DNA from: Lonsdalea populi
Lineage (GTDB): Bacteria > Pseudomonadota > Gammaproteobacteria > Enterobacterales > Enterobacteriaceae
NCBI RefSeq assembly: GCF_015999465.1
Contig: NZ_CP065534.1
Span: 186,001 to 250,000 of the forward strand
Direction of reading: 5' to 3'
Length of the DNA: 64,000 nucleotides
The notes below the pieces were generated by a model. The model made no database searches and was not told the DNA's origin. It worked only from the letters and a program-made list of their open reading frames with translations. The translations under genes were made by a program, and so were the position numbers. This document shows positions 19,292 to 29,751 of this stretch, one piece after another (positions within the stretch are counted from its first letter, which is position 1; each line of letters starts with the position of its first letter).

Positions 19292-20542
19292 ATGTCGCTC
19301 GCCAAGGCATCAGTCTGGACGGCCGCTTCGACGCTGATCAAAATCGGGGTTGGGCTGGTCGTCGTCAAGCTGCTGGCCGTCTCTTTCGGACCCGGCGGCG
19401 TAGGACTGGCGGGAAATTACCGCCAGCTAATTACCGTGCTGGGCGTGCTGGCAGGGGCTGGTATTTTTAACGGTGTTACCAAATACGTCGCGGAATACCA
19501 GCAGCGTCCGGCGGAGCTGCGGTCTCTGCTAGGCACCGCGACGACGCTGGTCACCGTGTTTTCGCTGGCGCTAGCGCTGGTGCTATGGCTGGCGGCAGTG
19601 CCGATAGCCGAAGTGTTGTTCGGCGAGACGCGCTTCGCCTCCGTCATTCGCGCGTTAGCGCTGCTTCAGGTCGGGATCGCCTATGCCAACCTGTTTTTGG
19701 CGATCCTGAAAGGGTATCGCCATGCGCGAGGCAATGCGCTGGCGATTATCGTGGGTAGTCTGATTGGGCTGGCGGCCTATCTGGCCTGTTTCTGGCTGGG
19801 CGGTTATGACGGCGCGCTGGTCGGCCTGGCACTGGTGCCTGCGCTGATCGCGGTTCCGGCGGCCTGGTGGCTCCAGCGCTCGACTCCGCTGCGCTGGCCG
19901 ATGCTAAAGCCGCTCTGGGAGCGGATACTGGCGGGGCGGCTGGCGAAATTTACCCTGATGGCGTTGATGACGGCGGTGACGCTGCCGGTGGCGTATATCA
20001 CCCTGCGCAATTTGCTCGCCGCGCACTATGGCTGGGAAGCGGTCGGGATCTGGCAGGGCGTCACCACGATTTCCGACGCCTATCTGCAGTTCATCACGGC
20101 GGCGTTCAGCGTCTATCTGTTGCCGACGCTGTCACGGCTGACCGAACGCCGAGATCAGGCGCGGGAAATTGTGACGTCGCTAAAGTTTGTCCTGCCCACG
20201 GTGGTGGCGGTGAGTTTCGTCGTCTGGCTGCTGCGCGATATGGCGATCTGGTTGCTGTTTTCACCTCAGTTTATAGCGATGCGCGATCTCTTTCCCTGGC
20301 AATTGGCTGGGGACGTGATGAAAGTGGGTGCTTACGTCTTTGGCTATCTGGTCATCGCGAAAGCTTCTCTGCGCTTCTATTTGCTGACCGAAATCAGCCA
20401 GTTTCTTCTGCTGATGGGATTCGCGCATTGGCTGATCCCCTTGCATGGCGCACAGGGCGCGGCACAGGCTTATATGGCAAGCTATCTGGTCTATTTCCTG
20501 CTGTGTTGCGGCATATTCATTATTTACTGTAGGCGAGTATGA
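19292..20542 (+). CDS. wzxE: ECA lipid III flippase WzxE
   Basis: MOP-superfamily polytopic membrane protein that flips undecaprenyl-PP-linked ECA repeat units to the periplasm. The protein is 416 aa (E. coli 416) with about 12 hydrophobic helices throughout. The N-terminus ([20 protein letters not shown]) is typical. Its stop overlaps the wecF ATG by 4 bp. Confidence 0.95.
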   Translation: MSLAKASVWTAASTLIKIGVGLVVVKLLAVSFGPGGVGLAGNYRQLITVLGVLAGAGIFNGVTKYVAEYQQRPAELRSLLGTATTLVTVFSLALALVLWLAAVPIAEVLFGETRFASVIRALALLQVGIAYANLFLAILKGYRHARGNALAIIVGSLIGLAAYLACFWLGGYDGALVGLALVPALIAVPAAWWLQRSTPLRWPMLKPLWERILAGRLAKFTLMALMTAVTLPVAYITLRNLLAAHYGWEAVGIWQGVTTISDAYLQFITAAFSVYLLPTLSRLTERRDQAREIVTSLKFVLPTVVAVSFVVWLLRDMAIWLLFSPQFIAMRDLFPWQLAGDVMKVGAYVFGYLVIAKASLRFYLLTEISQFLLLMGFAHWLIPLHGAQGAAQAYMASYLVYFLLCCGIFIIYCRRV

Positions 20543-21621
20543 CCCCCTTAATTCACGTGCTGGGTGCGGATATCCCTCATCATAATCAGACGGTACTGCG
20601 TTTCTTCAACGACGTACTGGCCTCGACGCTGCCCGCTGAGCAGGTGCGGCGCTTTATGGTGGTGGCCCCGGCGGAGGCCGCATGGCTGCAAAATTTGCCG
20701 GCGCTGGCCGTCGACTGCTATCCCGATAAACGTGCGCTGGCGAAAGCGGTTGTCGCGCAGGCCAGGGCGCACCGTGATACCCGGTTCTTTTTTCACGGCC
20801 AGTTCAATCCGTGGCTGTGGCTGTGGTTGCTGACCGGCGACATTCGTCCGGCCCAGGCTTACTGGCATATTTGGGGTGCAGACCTGTATGAAACGGCAGG
20901 CGGTATGGCTGCGCGTCTGTTCTATCTGATGCGTCGCCATGCGCAGGGGCGTATCGGCCGGGTGTTCGCGACGCGCGGCGATCTGAATTTTTTTGCGCAA
21001 CGACAGCCGCAGGTTCCCGCCCAACGACTTTATTTCCCCACGCGCATGGATCCGACGCTGGCCGCGCCAAACGACCTTAAAGTTCAGGCCGGGCCGATGA
21101 CTATTTTGGTCGGTAATTCCGGCGATAAAACCAACCGTCATATCGAGGCGCTGCGCGCGATTCACGACCAGTTCGGTGAACGCGCGCGGGTGATTGTGCC
21201 CATGGGCTATCCTGCGAATAACGATGACTATATTGTGCAGGTCCAGCAGGTCGGCGATGCGTTGTTCGGCGTGAAACGTTTTCAACTGCTGCGCCGGCAG
21301 ATGGCGTTTGACGACTATCTCGGAATGCTTCGCCGCTGCGATCTGGGCTATTTCATCTTCGATCGACAGCAGGGCATCGGTACGCTGTGCCTGCTGATCC
21401 AGTTCGGCGTGCCATTTGTGCTGAGCCGCCATAATCCGTTCTGGCAGGATCTGCAGGAGCAACATCTTCCCGTGCTGTTTTACGGCGACCCATTGAACGA
21501 GGCCGATGTACTGGAAGCGCAACGGGCGCTGGCGCGGGTCGATAAACGGCAGATCGCGTTTTTCGATCCAAACTATATTCACGGCTGGCGTCAGGCGCTG
21601 GCGGCGGGAGACCCGGTATGA
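20539..21621 (+). CDS. wecF: TDP-Fuc4NAc:lipid II Fuc4NAc transferase
   Basis: Glycosyltransferase (GT56 type, RffT) that adds the third sugar, Fuc4NAc, to make ECA lipid III at the inner face of the membrane. The protein is 360 aa (E. coli 359). Recognisable features are the N-terminal [20 protein letters not shown], the [11 protein letters not shown] segment (~112) and [16 protein letters not shown] (~190). It overlaps wzxE and wzyE by 4 bp each. Confidence 0.95.
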   Translation: MTPLIHVLGADIPHHNQTVLRFFNDVLASTLPAEQVRRFMVVAPAEAAWLQNLPALAVDCYPDKRALAKAVVAQARAHRDTRFFFHGQFNPWLWLWLLTGDIRPAQAYWHIWGADLYETAGGMAARLFYLMRRHAQGRIGRVFATRGDLNFFAQRQPQVPAQRLYFPTRMDPTLAAPNDLKVQAGPMTILVGNSGDKTNRHIEALRAIHDQFGERARVIVPMGYPANNDDYIVQVQQVGDALFGVKRFQLLRRQMAFDDYLGMLRRCDLGYFIFDRQQGIGTLCLLIQFGVPFVLSRHNPFWQDLQEQHLPVLFYGDPLNEADVLEAQRALARVDKRQIAFFDPNYIHGWRQALAAGDPV

Positions 21622-22997
21622 CCGAATGGCAGGTCAGCGGACTTCTGGGGGTTTACCTCGTTTCCGTGCTGTTCATCCTGTTTCTGACCTGGCAAGAGTT
21701 CAGACGGGTGCGTTTTAACTTTAACCTATTGTTTTCGTTATTATATCTGCTGACGTTCTATCTCGGTTTCCCGTTTACCTGCCTGTTGGCATTCCGTTTC
21801 AATGTGGCGGTGGTGCCGGCGCAGTACCTGTTAATAGCTCTGTTGTCGGCGACGGTGTTCTACGCCATTTATTATGTGACGTATAAAACCCGACTGCGCG
21901 CTTTGCCTACCGTCTCTTCCCCCCCGATGCTGAGCTTCTCCCGGGTGGAAACGCATCTGGTCTGGGGACTGCTGGCACTGGTGGCGGTCATTACCGTCGG
22001 TATCTTCTTTCTCCACAACGGCTTTTTGCTGTTTAAGCTGCGGGCCTACAACCAGATCTTTTCCAGCGATGTGTCCGGCGTCGCGCTGAAACGCTTTTTC
22101 TATCTCTTTATTCCGGCGATGCTGGTGATCTACTTCCTGCGTCAGACGCAACGCGCCTGGCTGGAATTCCTGCTGGCGACGGTGGTTTTCGGCATGTTGA
22201 CCTACATGATTGTCGGCGGAACGCGTGCCAATGTCCTGATCGCCTTCTCGCTGTTTCTGTTTATCGGCATCGTGCGCGGGTGGATCTCGCTGTCGATGCT
22301 GGTCGTGGCGGGATTGATGGGAATTGTCGGGATGTTCTGGCTGGCGCTGAAGCGCTATAGCCTCGACGTCAGCGGTGCCGAGGCGATTTATACGTTTCTG
22401 TATCTGACGCGGGATACGTTTTCCCCATGGGAAAATCTGGCCCGGCTGTGGCAATTCTACGACGATATCCGTTTTCAGGGGCTGGCGCCCATCGTTCGCG
22501 ATTTTTATGTTTTTATCCCCGGCTGGCTGTGGCCGGGACGGCCTTCGCTGATCCTCAACAGCGCCAACTACTTCACCTGGGAAGTGCTGAATAACCATAG
22601 CGGACTGGCGATGTCACCTACGCTTATCGGCTCGCTGCTGGTCATGGGCGGGGCGGCGTTTATTCCGCTGGGCGCCGTGGCCGTCGGGCTGATTATTAAA
22701 TGGTTCGATTGGCTTTATGAGCGCGGTCGCCAAAGCCCTAATCGCTATAATGCCGCGATTTTACAGGCTTTTTGTTTTGGCGCGATATTCAACATCATCG
22801 TGTTGGTCAGAGAAGGGATGGATGCCTTTGTCTCTCGAGTGGTGTTTTTCTGTCTGGTCTTTGGCGCCTGCCTGCTGCTGGCCAAGTTATTATATTGGCT
22901 GCTGCTACAGGGCGGGGTGATCCGGCAACGCTGGCTGACTTTACCGCCGTCCGGGCCGGAACAACGCTCTGCGCCCGCGAGTCTGCGACGCGAATAA
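21618..22997 (+). CDS. wzyE: ECA polymerase WzyE
   Basis: Polytopic inner-membrane polymerase joining ECA trisaccharide units in the periplasm. The protein is 459 aa (E. coli 450) with about 11 membrane segments. The conserved segment [19 protein letters not shown] is near residues 240-260. The proline-rich basic C-terminal tail is slightly longer than in E. coli. wecG begins 11 bp after the stop. Confidence 0.95.
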   Translation: MTEWQVSGLLGVYLVSVLFILFLTWQEFRRVRFNFNLLFSLLYLLTFYLGFPFTCLLAFRFNVAVVPAQYLLIALLSATVFYAIYYVTYKTRLRALPTVSSPPMLSFSRVETHLVWGLLALVAVITVGIFFLHNGFLLFKLRAYNQIFSSDVSGVALKRFFYLFIPAMLVIYFLRQTQRAWLEFLLATVVFGMLTYMIVGGTRANVLIAFSLFLFIGIVRGWISLSMLVVAGLMGIVGMFWLALKRYSLDVSGAEAIYTFLYLTRDTFSPWENLARLWQFYDDIRFQGLAPIVRDFYVFIPGWLWPGRPSLILNSANYFTWEVLNNHSGLAMSPTLIGSLLVMGGAAFIPLGAVAVGLIIKWFDWLYERGRQSPNRYNAAILQAFCFGAIFNIIVLVREGMDAFVSRVVFFCLVFGACLLLAKLLYWLLLQGGVIRQRWLTLPPSGPEQRSAPASLRRE

Positions 22998-23008
22998 TGA
23001 GGAAAACA

Positions 23009-23746
23009 ATGGAACACAATAACGCGATCCCACAGTACCAGATTCGCGGGATCCCTCTGTACGGCTTTGAGAACATGACGCAGTGCGTGGATTATCTGCT
23101 GGACGGCGAACAGGTCAAAACCGGCACGTTGGTGGCGATTAACGCCGAAAAAGTTCTGGCGACGGAGCGGGATCCCGCGCTGAAGGCGCTGATTGACGCA
23201 GCGGAATACAAATATGCCGACGGCATCAGCATTATTCACTCCATTCGGCGGAAATATGCCGATGCCCGCGTGGAGCGTATCGCCGGGGCCGATCTTTGGG
23301 AAGCGCTGATGCAGCGGGCCGGAGAGCGTGGCACGCCGGTCTTCCTCATCGGCGGCAAGCCTGAAGTGTTGGCCCAGACGGAACGGGAGCTGCGTCGTCG
23401 CTGGCAGGTGAATATTGTCGGATCACAGGACGGCTATTTCAGCGAGCAGCAGCCGGCGCTCTTTGACCGCGTGCGCGACAGCGGCGCGCAGCTGGTGACG
23501 GTGGCGATGGGCTCTCCCAAGCAGGAACGGATTATGCAACAGTGCCGCCAGGTTTATCCTGAAGCGCTGTATATGGGCGTAGGCGGCACTTACGACGTAT
23601 TTACCGGACATGTCAAACGTGCGCCAAAGCGCTGGCAGAACCTGGGGTTGGAGTGGTTATATCGACTGCTGTCTCAACCCAGCCGTATCACGCGTCAGAT
23701 CAAGCTGCTGCGCTATCTGGCCTATCACCTCAGCGGACGGCTGTAG
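23009..23746 (+). CDS. wecG: UDP-ManNAcA:lipid I ManNAcA transferase
   Basis: WecG/TagA/CpsF (GT26) glycosyltransferase that adds ManNAcA to lipid I, the second step of ECA lipid-intermediate assembly. The protein is 245 aa from ATG 23009 ([20 protein letters not shown]), with GAGG upstream at 22999-23002; E. coli WecG is 246 aa. Family features are the [12 protein letters not shown] segment (~73), ERIAGADLW (~90) and GSPKQERIM (~168). It is last gene of the ECA operon; a terminator lies about 125 bp downstream. Confidence 0.95.
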   Translation: MEHNNAIPQYQIRGIPLYGFENMTQCVDYLLDGEQVKTGTLVAINAEKVLATERDPALKALIDAAEYKYADGISIIHSIRRKYADARVERIAGADLWEALMQRAGERGTPVFLIGGKPEVLAQTERELRRRWQVNIVGSQDGYFSEQQPALFDRVRDSGAQLVTVAMGSPKQERIMQQCRQVYPEALYMGVGGTYDVFTGHVKRAPKRWQNLGLEWLYRLLSQPSRITRQIKLLRYLAYHLSGRL

Positions 23747-23870
23747 TCCGGCCTGATCCGTGCGTTTGCCCGAAATAGAACGGTGAGTTATAAGCAAGTG
23801 AATACCTTTCTTGTTTAGTTATAACTCCTTTCCCGAAGATGTTAATCCCGCCAGCATTGCTGTATCTTTT

Positions 23871-23900
23871 CCGGCGCCCTGTTTCGGGCGGCGTTTTTTT
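23871..23900 (+). terminator. Probable terminator after the ECA operon
   Basis: GC-rich hairpin built on CGCCC / GGGCG with a TGTTTC loop, followed by GGCG and seven T. The stem is short. Confidence 0.5.
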
Positions 23901-23994
23901 GCGCGAGAGGTAATATTGACCGTTGCCGGCGAAATAGAACAATTCATTAACTCGGCAGAAACAAACACAACATGGAATGAACGATAGAGGATTT

Positions 23995-25377
23995 ATGACG
24001 AAAAAAGTCAAAGAAGATCAGCTCCACCGGGGCCTGGAGGCAAGACATATTGAGTTGATCGCGCTTGGAGGCACCATCGGCGTCGGTTTGTTCATGGGCG
24101 CCGCGAGCGCACTGAAGTGGGCAGGTCCTTCCGTCTTGCTGGCGTATATCGTGGCGGGTCTTTTTGTGTTCTTCATTATGCGTTCGATGGGCGAAATGCT
24201 GTTTCTTGAGCCGGTGGCCGGTTCGTTCGCCGTCTACGCCCATAATTACCTCAATCCCTTTTTTGGCTATCTCACCGCCTGGAGCTACTGGTTCATGTGG
24301 ATGGCCGTCGGCATCTCGGAAATCACTGCGATAGGCGTCTACGTTCAGTTCTGGTTCCCCGAACTTCCCCAGTGGATACCGGCGATTGCGGCCGTGGCGC
24401 TGGTGGCCGGCGCCAACCTGGCGGCGGTGCGCCTGTACGGCGAAATCGAATTCTGGTTTGCCATGATTAAGATCACCACCATCGTCGTCATGATCGTCGT
24501 CGGCGCCGGGGTGATTTTCTTCGGCCTGGGCAACCACGGCGAAGCGACCGGCTTTGCCAACCTCACCGCGCACGGCGGATTCCTGGCCGGCGGCTGGAAA
24601 GGATTGTTATTTGCGCTGTGTCTGGTGGTCGCCTCCTATCAGGGCGTTGAGCTGGTGGGGATTACGGCAGGTGAAGCTAAAAATCCTCAGGTGACGTTGA
24701 AACGCGCTATCAACAATATCCTGTGGCGTATTCTGATCTTCTACGTGGGTGCGATTTTCGTCATCATCACCATCTTCCCGTGGAACGAAATTGGCACCTC
24801 CGGCAGCCCGTTCGTGCTGACCTTCGCCAAAATCGGCATCACGGCGGCGGCGGGCATCATCAACTTCGTCGTGCTGACCGCGGCGTTGTCCGGCTGCAAC
24901 AGCGGAATGTACAGCTGTGGTCGTATGCTCTTCTCGCTGTCCAAAAACCGTCAGTTACCGGCGGCCTTGGGCAAAGTCACCGCCAGCGGCGTGCCTGCGG
25001 CAGGTGTTATGGTCTCTATTCTGTGCCTGATCGCCGGGTCAGCCCTGAACTACATCATCCCTAACCCGGAAAAAGTCTTCGTCTATGTGTATAGCGCGAG
25101 CGTTTTGCCGGGTATGGTGCCGTGGTTTGTGGTGCTGGTCAGCCAACTGCGTTTTCGTCGTAAGCACCAGGCGGCGATGGCAGGGCACCCTTTCAAGTCA
25201 GTCCTGTTCCCGTGGGTTAACTATCTGACGATGGCGTTCCTGCTCTGCGTATTGGTTGGGATGTACATCAATACAGATACCCGCCTGTCGCTGATCGTGG
25301 GGTTGATATTCCTGGCCTTCGTCAGCACGATTTATGCGGTTCTCGGCCTGGGTAAAAAGCAGGCTGAAGTGAAATAA
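23995..25377 (+). CDS. yifK: Threonine/serine-type amino acid permease YifK (ThrP)
   Basis: APC-family proton-coupled inner-membrane importer; the E. coli homologue transports threonine and serine. The protein is 460 aa from ATG 23995, with AGAGGA 6 bp upstream; an in-frame ATG at 23977 is possible. The APC motif [20 protein letters not shown] is at ~14-33, with 12 hydrophobic segments and the conserved [11 protein letters not shown] loop (~222). It precedes the argX-hisR-leuT-proM array as in E. coli. The 248-bp leader contains a hairpin and a direct repeat (see findings). Confidence 0.94.
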   Translation: MTKKVKEDQLHRGLEARHIELIALGGTIGVGLFMGAASALKWAGPSVLLAYIVAGLFVFFIMRSMGEMLFLEPVAGSFAVYAHNYLNPFFGYLTAWSYWFMWMAVGISEITAIGVYVQFWFPELPQWIPAIAAVALVAGANLAAVRLYGEIEFWFAMIKITTIVVMIVVGAGVIFFGLGNHGEATGFANLTAHGGFLAGGWKGLLFALCLVVASYQGVELVGITAGEAKNPQVTLKRAINNILWRILIFYVGAIFVIITIFPWNEIGTSGSPFVLTFAKIGITAAAGIINFVVLTAALSGCNSGMYSCGRMLFSLSKNRQLPAALGKVTASGVPAAGVMVSILCLIAGSALNYIIPNPEKVFVYVYSASVLPGMVPWFVVLVSQLRFRRKHQAAMAGHPFKSVLFPWVNYLTMAFLLCVLVGMYINTDTRLSLIVGLIFLAFVSTIYAVLGLGKKQAEVK

Positions 25378-25473
25378 TCATCCGTAAACAGCGGGTGGGA
25401 AAGCGGTAGAGTCGATGATTTTATGGGAAATGAGCAAAGCGTAAGCAAACGCGCTCTTTCTTCGAAAAAGCAC

Positions 25474-25502
25474 TAGACAGGCTTCTATTAAATCCGTAGT
25501 AT
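25474..25502 (+). promoter_or_regulatory. Promoter of the tRNA array
   Basis: TAGACA (25474-25479), a 17-bp spacer and TAGTAT (25497-25502), followed by a GC-rich discriminator (CCCCACCCGC), as expected for a stringently controlled tRNA promoter. Confidence 0.65.
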
Positions 25503-25523
25503 CCCCACCCGCAACGGCGCTAC

Positions 25524-25600
<77 letters not shown>

Positions 25601-25703
25601 TTCGATGCATTTAATATAATTCGATGTAGTGCGGGAGCTGCGGAGGTACTTAATGACTCCGTGAGAAGTGAGTACCGGAAACGTAGTAAAGAAGTGGTAA
25701 TAT

Positions 25704-25780
25704 GGTGGCTATAGCTCAGTTGGTAGAGCCCTGGATTGTGATTCCAGTTGTCGTGGGTTCGAGTCCCATTAGCCACCCCA
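25704..25780 (+). tRNA. hisR: tRNA-His (GTG)
   Basis: A 77-nt cloverleaf that includes the extra 5' G (GGTGGCT). The anticodon is GTG in TTGTGAT. The T arm is GGTTCGAGTCC and CCA is encoded. Confidence 0.97.
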
Positions 25781-25800
25781 ATTTTTAAAGTTTGTGACAT

Positions 25801-25887
25801 GCGAAGGTGGCGGAATTGGTAGACGCGCTAGCTTCAGGTGTTAGTGTCTTAACGGACGTGAGGGTTCAAGTCCCTCTCTTCGCACCA
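25801..25887 (+). tRNA. leuT: tRNA-Leu (CAG)
   Basis: An 87-nt class II tRNA with a long variable arm. The acceptor stem is GCGAAGG / CTTCGC with CCA encoded; the anticodon is CAG; the T arm is GGTTCAAGTCC. Confidence 0.96.
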
Positions 25888-25941
25888 CACAAGCTCAGAT
25901 GTCAGTGGCATCATGTTTTAAAGTAGTACCGCATCACCCGT

Positions 25942-26018
25942 CGGCGAGTAGCGCAGCTTGGTAGCGCAACTGGTTTGGGACCAGTGGGTCGGAGGTTCGA
26001 ATCCTCTCTCGCCGACCA
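25942..26018 (+). tRNA. proM: tRNA-Pro (TGG)
   Basis: A 77-nt cloverleaf with the acceptor stem CGGCGAG / CTCGCCG, anticodon TGG in TTTGGGA and encoded CCA. It borders a variable region, and tRNA 3' ends are common integration sites. No second copy of its 3' end was found downstream. Confidence 0.97.
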
Positions 26019-26059
26019 CTATTCTCAAGGTATTGTTTGCAGTCTTCAAACAGGACCAT

Positions 26060-26096
26060 AAAAAACCGTTAGTTAATGTTATCAGCGGTTTTTTTT
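26060..26096 (+). terminator. Terminator of the tRNA array
   Basis: AAAAAACCG pairs with CGGTTTTTT across a ~17-base loop and is followed by further T residues, about 40 bp after proM. Confidence 0.75.
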
Positions 26097-26580
26097 CGCC
26101 TGTAATTTCGCATCGAGTCACATGAACCATCCGCTGCCTCCTCATTTTCATTGCTCTCCCTTCCTTACAGCCCCTCATGACGGATCTTGAACGGCTTGTC
26201 GGCAGGCGCTTTCACGTCGTGCAGACGTAAACCTTTTTCAGGACAAGGCGACACGGATACGGTTTCCGCTTTGTCCTCCTTCTGTTGGGATTGATGAAAT
26301 AATCATATCGGAAACTATTATTGGATATTTGATGCCTATATATGTCCTGTAGGTTTATTCCATTTTCTTGCTTCGATAAATATTTATATTTCAGAAATGT
26401 CTTCTTATTTTATGTCGTGATAGTCTCATGTTAATAAAAGAGTTGAATGCAAAAGGTATTAGTGTCAACCTCAGCTGAAGTCAGCGACAGTCTTCCATCG
26501 GTAATAGTATTTCCTCACTCCTATTCATAACTGTAATTAATTAACAGAAGGAATTTCTCGTTGTATTAAGGAGAATAAGA
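26097..26580 (+). other. Gene-free AT-rich stretch downstream of proM
   Basis: About 480 bp with no supported gene. Base composition becomes clearly AT-richer than the core from about 26290. It probably carries the promoter of the gene at 26581; no clear -35/-10 pair was assigned. In E. coli, aslBA occupies this chromosomal position. Confidence 0.5.
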
Positions 26581-27387
26581 ATGATTTCATGTTTGACGGA
26601 AACGCGCTTTCACTTCAGTTTTTTATATGAACGAATGCGATATAGAGAAATTGTATGGGTGGTAAAGAACCAGCGTCAATTGAATAAAGAACTCCTCGAT
26701 TGCGTCCATTCATCATTGTCAAAAAAAGAATTTATTAACGACAGCGATATCTGTCTGCTGGAAAAAGCCTATGGAAGGTTAAGCCCCTCAGACATTTATT
26801 TAGCCGAGCGTTATGGCGTGCCAGCACACCATATGCTCAGTGCGGAGAACATCATCGAGGCGCGCCATTTTGATGAGGCGTGTTTGCAAAAGGTTCGAGT
26901 GCGTTACGATCAGGATGACCGCAAAGGTGCCGTCGTATTTCGGGATATCATGTTAAATACGCGTTGGATGGCTTTTTTCGACAGCAAGATCGTCAGCGCG
27001 CATTCCGCCATGCTGCCCTATGCACTGGGGCAGTACGCCATCGAGCAAATCGCCGTCATGGGCGATAATCGTCAGCTTGAACAAGCGGCTGGCGCCACGT
27101 TGTATTATCTTGATGGCGTTCTCGATGAGCCGTCTCTTGTCGCACAAGAGGCGTTGCTTCACCTCTGGAATTTGCCGTCGATTTGGGCGGTCAAGGGCGA
27201 GTCTTATTTGATAGCATTCCGGCTTCTGGACGACTATCTGAATACCGACGCGGCTTTTAGTCGGCGAGATGTGATTAAACAACAAATCGCCACGGATTAT
27301 CGAATATTCGCTCGTTCAACGCTTTCGGAGGATGAAAAACGTGTCGCCCAGAAAAACTTCCTGAGTATGAAAAAGGATTTCATCTAG
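26581..27387 (+). CDS. Uncharacterised protein, 268 aa
   Basis: Not recognised. It is supported as a real gene by AAGGAG 9 bp before the ATG and by an uninterrupted frame of ordinary composition. It appears soluble: no signal peptide and no membrane segment. The N-terminal third is charged (SLSKKEFINDSDICLLEKAY). The middle is helical and Ala/Leu-rich (LPYALGQYAIEQIAVMGDNR). There is a Tyr/Leu-rich stretch near 175-220 and a Lys-rich C-terminus ending KKDFI. It is AT-richer than the core genes and lies directly after a tRNA array, which suggests acquisition. It is monocistronic; the flanks of ~480 and ~560 bp are empty. No function is proposed. Confidence 0.7.
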   Translation: MISCLTETRFHFSFLYERMRYREIVWVVKNQRQLNKELLDCVHSSLSKKEFINDSDICLLEKAYGRLSPSDIYLAERYGVPAHHMLSAENIIEARHFDEACLQKVRVRYDQDDRKGAVVFRDIMLNTRWMAFFDSKIVSAHSAMLPYALGQYAIEQIAVMGDNRQLEQAAGATLYYLDGVLDEPSLVAQEALLHLWNLPSIWAVKGESYLIAFRLLDDYLNTDAAFSRRDVIKQQIATDYRIFARSTLSEDEKRVAQKNFLSMKKDFI

Positions 27388-27950
27388 GAATAATGCGAAT
27401 AGGCTGTTATTTATTTTATTAAGGTACGGTACACCACCAGCCCCGTTATTACTCTATTTCTCCAGGATATTTATTATTACGGTATATTTGTGTGGATATA
27501 AAAATAGTATTGATTTGTGATGATTAGCGTGATGGTCATAACACTGTTTCAAATAAAGGTGAGTTATCCCACTTCTTCTTTTATTTTTACCGAGAAAGAG
27601 TGTTCAAAATTGGATGAGCCTGATGTGCTGTTAATGACCCTGTACAGGCGCGTGGAGATATAAAAAGAGTAAATTTCTTCAGCCCACGATCCCTGTTTTA
27701 AATAAGGCCGTTATCAGAAGGATGTATAGGAATGCGGGCCTTAATTGCTAATATCGCGTGATGATTTCAACAGTGCTCCGGATGCTCTAATCGGTCACGG
27801 GGAATGAGGCATACCGCTGGTTTGCTAAATGAGTGATGGAGCGAAAAGGGGATGCCGTGCAGGCATCCTCCCATCACCTAAACTGAGTCGACGGCGTTAG
27901 CGTTGGGTCGATGAGAATATAGATATTCCCGTCAGCACTCGACCGTTTTA
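27388..27950 (+). other. Gene-free AT-rich stretch
   Basis: About 560 bp with no supported gene. The only clear structure is a 7-bp hairpin, GGATGCC / GGCATCC with loop GTGCA, at 27850-27868, not followed by a T tract. Confidence 0.5.
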
Positions 27951-28175
27951 TCAGGCAGCGCAAACATCAGTATTTTCACGCAGTGTCTTGAAGCGATTCA
28001 TTATTTTCAATATGAAAATAGCTTTACACCCCGCTGCCGCCAATTCAGAAAGCCGATGAAATAAATCTCCTACTTCGTCGTTCGTCAACCTTGTCAGCGG
28101 GGGCGAAGCTTGAAAGGCAATCGAGCGCTTTGGCCTGATGAGTGATACCAGCAGACAACCTACCATCACTGGCAT
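27951..28175 (-). CDS. Possible small hypothetical protein, 74 aa
   Basis: A small minus-strand frame whose second half (TNDEVGDLFHRLSELAAAGC) reads like a genuine helical protein. No ribosome binding site precedes the ATG. A different frame starting a few codons upstream (ATG near 28187, MSLYASDGRLSAGI) is also open for 46 codons. The two overlap, so this may be one small gene split by a frameshift. It is not recognised. Confidence 0.3.
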   Translation of the reverse strand: MPVMVGCLLVSLIRPKRSIAFQASPPLTRLTNDEVGDLFHRLSELAAAGCKAIFILKIMNRFKTLRENTDVCAA

Positions 28176-28322
28176 AAAGAGACATCGTGAGTTCTTTTAA
28201 CGAATGGGCAGGTCTGTAAATAATCCGACACGCTAATCGTTATTATCAGGTAAAGGACCGATTTTCAGTCATCAGAAACCTGTCGTAAGCCATTCCGCTT
28301 CTAATGAAGCTGGCTTGGCGCA

Positions 28323-29747
28323 TCACGCCTGCCGGGGAAAGGTCGCTATTTTTTTTTCCAGACTGTGCTGTTGCCGGCAGAGGTCCGCCGCCTTTAAATC
28401 TGCAAGGAACGACTGACGCCAGTGGCTGATGTCGTTGCGCTTGATGATCGCCATCATATCGCTGTGACGGGAGATCCTCTCCGCCAGCGGCATAGTTAAC
28501 GCCTGATCCAGCGCGCTGGCGACCTGATCGCGATCGTAAGGATTAACGATCAGGGCGGCCGTCAGTTCGTTGGCTGCGCCGGCAAATTTAGACAGAATCA
28601 ATACGCCGGGATCGTTCGGATCCTGTGAGGCGACGTATTCCTTGGCGACCAGATTCATACCGTCGCGCAGCGGCGTCACCAGTCCTACCTCGGTATAGCG
28701 GAAGATCTTCATCAGCAGCCGGCGTTCAAAGTGCTGATTGAGGTAGTACAGCGGCGTCCAGTTCAGCGTGCCGTAACGGCTATTGATGCGCCCGGCTTCG
28801 GTTTCCAGCTGATGGCGGATATCCTGATAGGCCTGTACGTCGCCGCGCGAGGTCGGCGCGATCTGCGTATAGCGGACGTGACCGCGATGCTGCGGATAGT
28901 TTTCCAGCAACGATTCGAAGGCCAAGAAGCGTTCGGGCAGCCCCTTGGAGTAGTCCAGTCGCTCTACCGCGATGACGTTTTTTAAATTCAGCAGGCCGCG
29001 GCGGGCCTCTTCCAGCTTGGCAGGCAGCGGACCTTCCGCCATTTTGCGGATGCTTTCCGGTTCGATGCCGATAGGGTACACCTCGATGCGGAACAGGTTG
29101 CCGAACGCGCTATAGGTGCGCTCGCCGACGGTTTTCACCGGCGTCAGCAGGGACAGGCTCTCAAGAAACGCCTGCCGGTCGTGTTCAGTCTGGAATCCCA
29201 GCAGATCGTATTCGCACAGTTTTTCCAGTAACTCCTCGCAAGGCGGCAGCGCGTTGAAGATATCCGGCGCAGGAAAGGGGATATGCAGGAAAAAGCCTAT
29301 TCGATTATTCAGGCCCAACTGGCGGCACGCGGCTCCGAACGGCAGAAGATGGTAGTCGTGAACCCATAGGATGTCGTCCTCTTTTACCAGCGGCTGCAGA
29401 CGCTCTGCGAGCAGCGTATTGACGCGGCAATAGCCTTCCCACGCGCTGCGGTCGTAAGACACCAGGTCGAGACGGTAGTGGAAGGCGGGCCAGAGAACGG
29501 TGTTGGAGAACTGACAGTAATACTCTTCATAGTCCGCGTAGCTCAGGTTGAACGAGGCGTAGGTGATGCCGTCGTTTTTCTGTATTTGTAGCGGCAGCGG
29601 AGCGTCGCTGATATCTCCGTTCCAGCCGTACCAAAGCCCGCCGCTGCTTTTGAGCGCATCTAATATGCCGACAGCAAGACCGCCGGCGCTCTGTCTCTTG
29701 CTATCGGGGGCGGCAATTCTATTCGATATGACGACTAATCGACTCAT
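28323..29747 (-). CDS. otsA: Trehalose-6-phosphate synthase
   Basis: GT20 retaining transferase: UDP-glucose plus glucose-6-phosphate gives trehalose-6-phosphate, for osmotic and stationary-phase protection. The protein is 474 aa, the same size as E. coli OtsA. The N-terminus [11 protein letters not shown] is the phosphate-binding loop region; [10 protein letters not shown] (~128) and [15 protein letters not shown] (~263) are family signatures, as is [12 protein letters not shown] near 360. It begins 4 bp after the otsB stop, forming an otsBA operon. In E. coli, otsBA is at a different locus. Confidence 0.96.
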   Translation of the reverse strand: MSRLVVISNRIAAPDSKRQSAGGLAVGILDALKSSGGLWYGWNGDISDAPLPLQIQKNDGITYASFNLSYADYEEYYCQFSNTVLWPAFHYRLDLVSYDRSAWEGYCRVNTLLAERLQPLVKEDDILWVHDYHLLPFGAACRQLGLNNRIGFFLHIPFPAPDIFNALPPCEELLEKLCEYDLLGFQTEHDRQAFLESLSLLTPVKTVGERTYSAFGNLFRIEVYPIGIEPESIRKMAEGPLPAKLEEARRGLLNLKNVIAVERLDYSKGLPERFLAFESLLENYPQHRGHVRYTQIAPTSRGDVQAYQDIRHQLETEAGRINSRYGTLNWTPLYYLNQHFERRLLMKIFRYTEVGLVTPLRDGMNLVAKEYVASQDPNDPGVLILSKFAGAANELTAALIVNPYDRDQVASALDQALTMPLAERISRHSDMMAIIKRNDISHWRQSFLADLKAADLCRQQHSLEKKIATFPRQA

Positions 29748-29751
29748 AGCT

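Noticed and set aside
25942..28322. Integrated element with att duplication at proM
   Set aside because: No integrase gene and no repeat of the tRNA 3' end could be found, so only a variable region is claimed.
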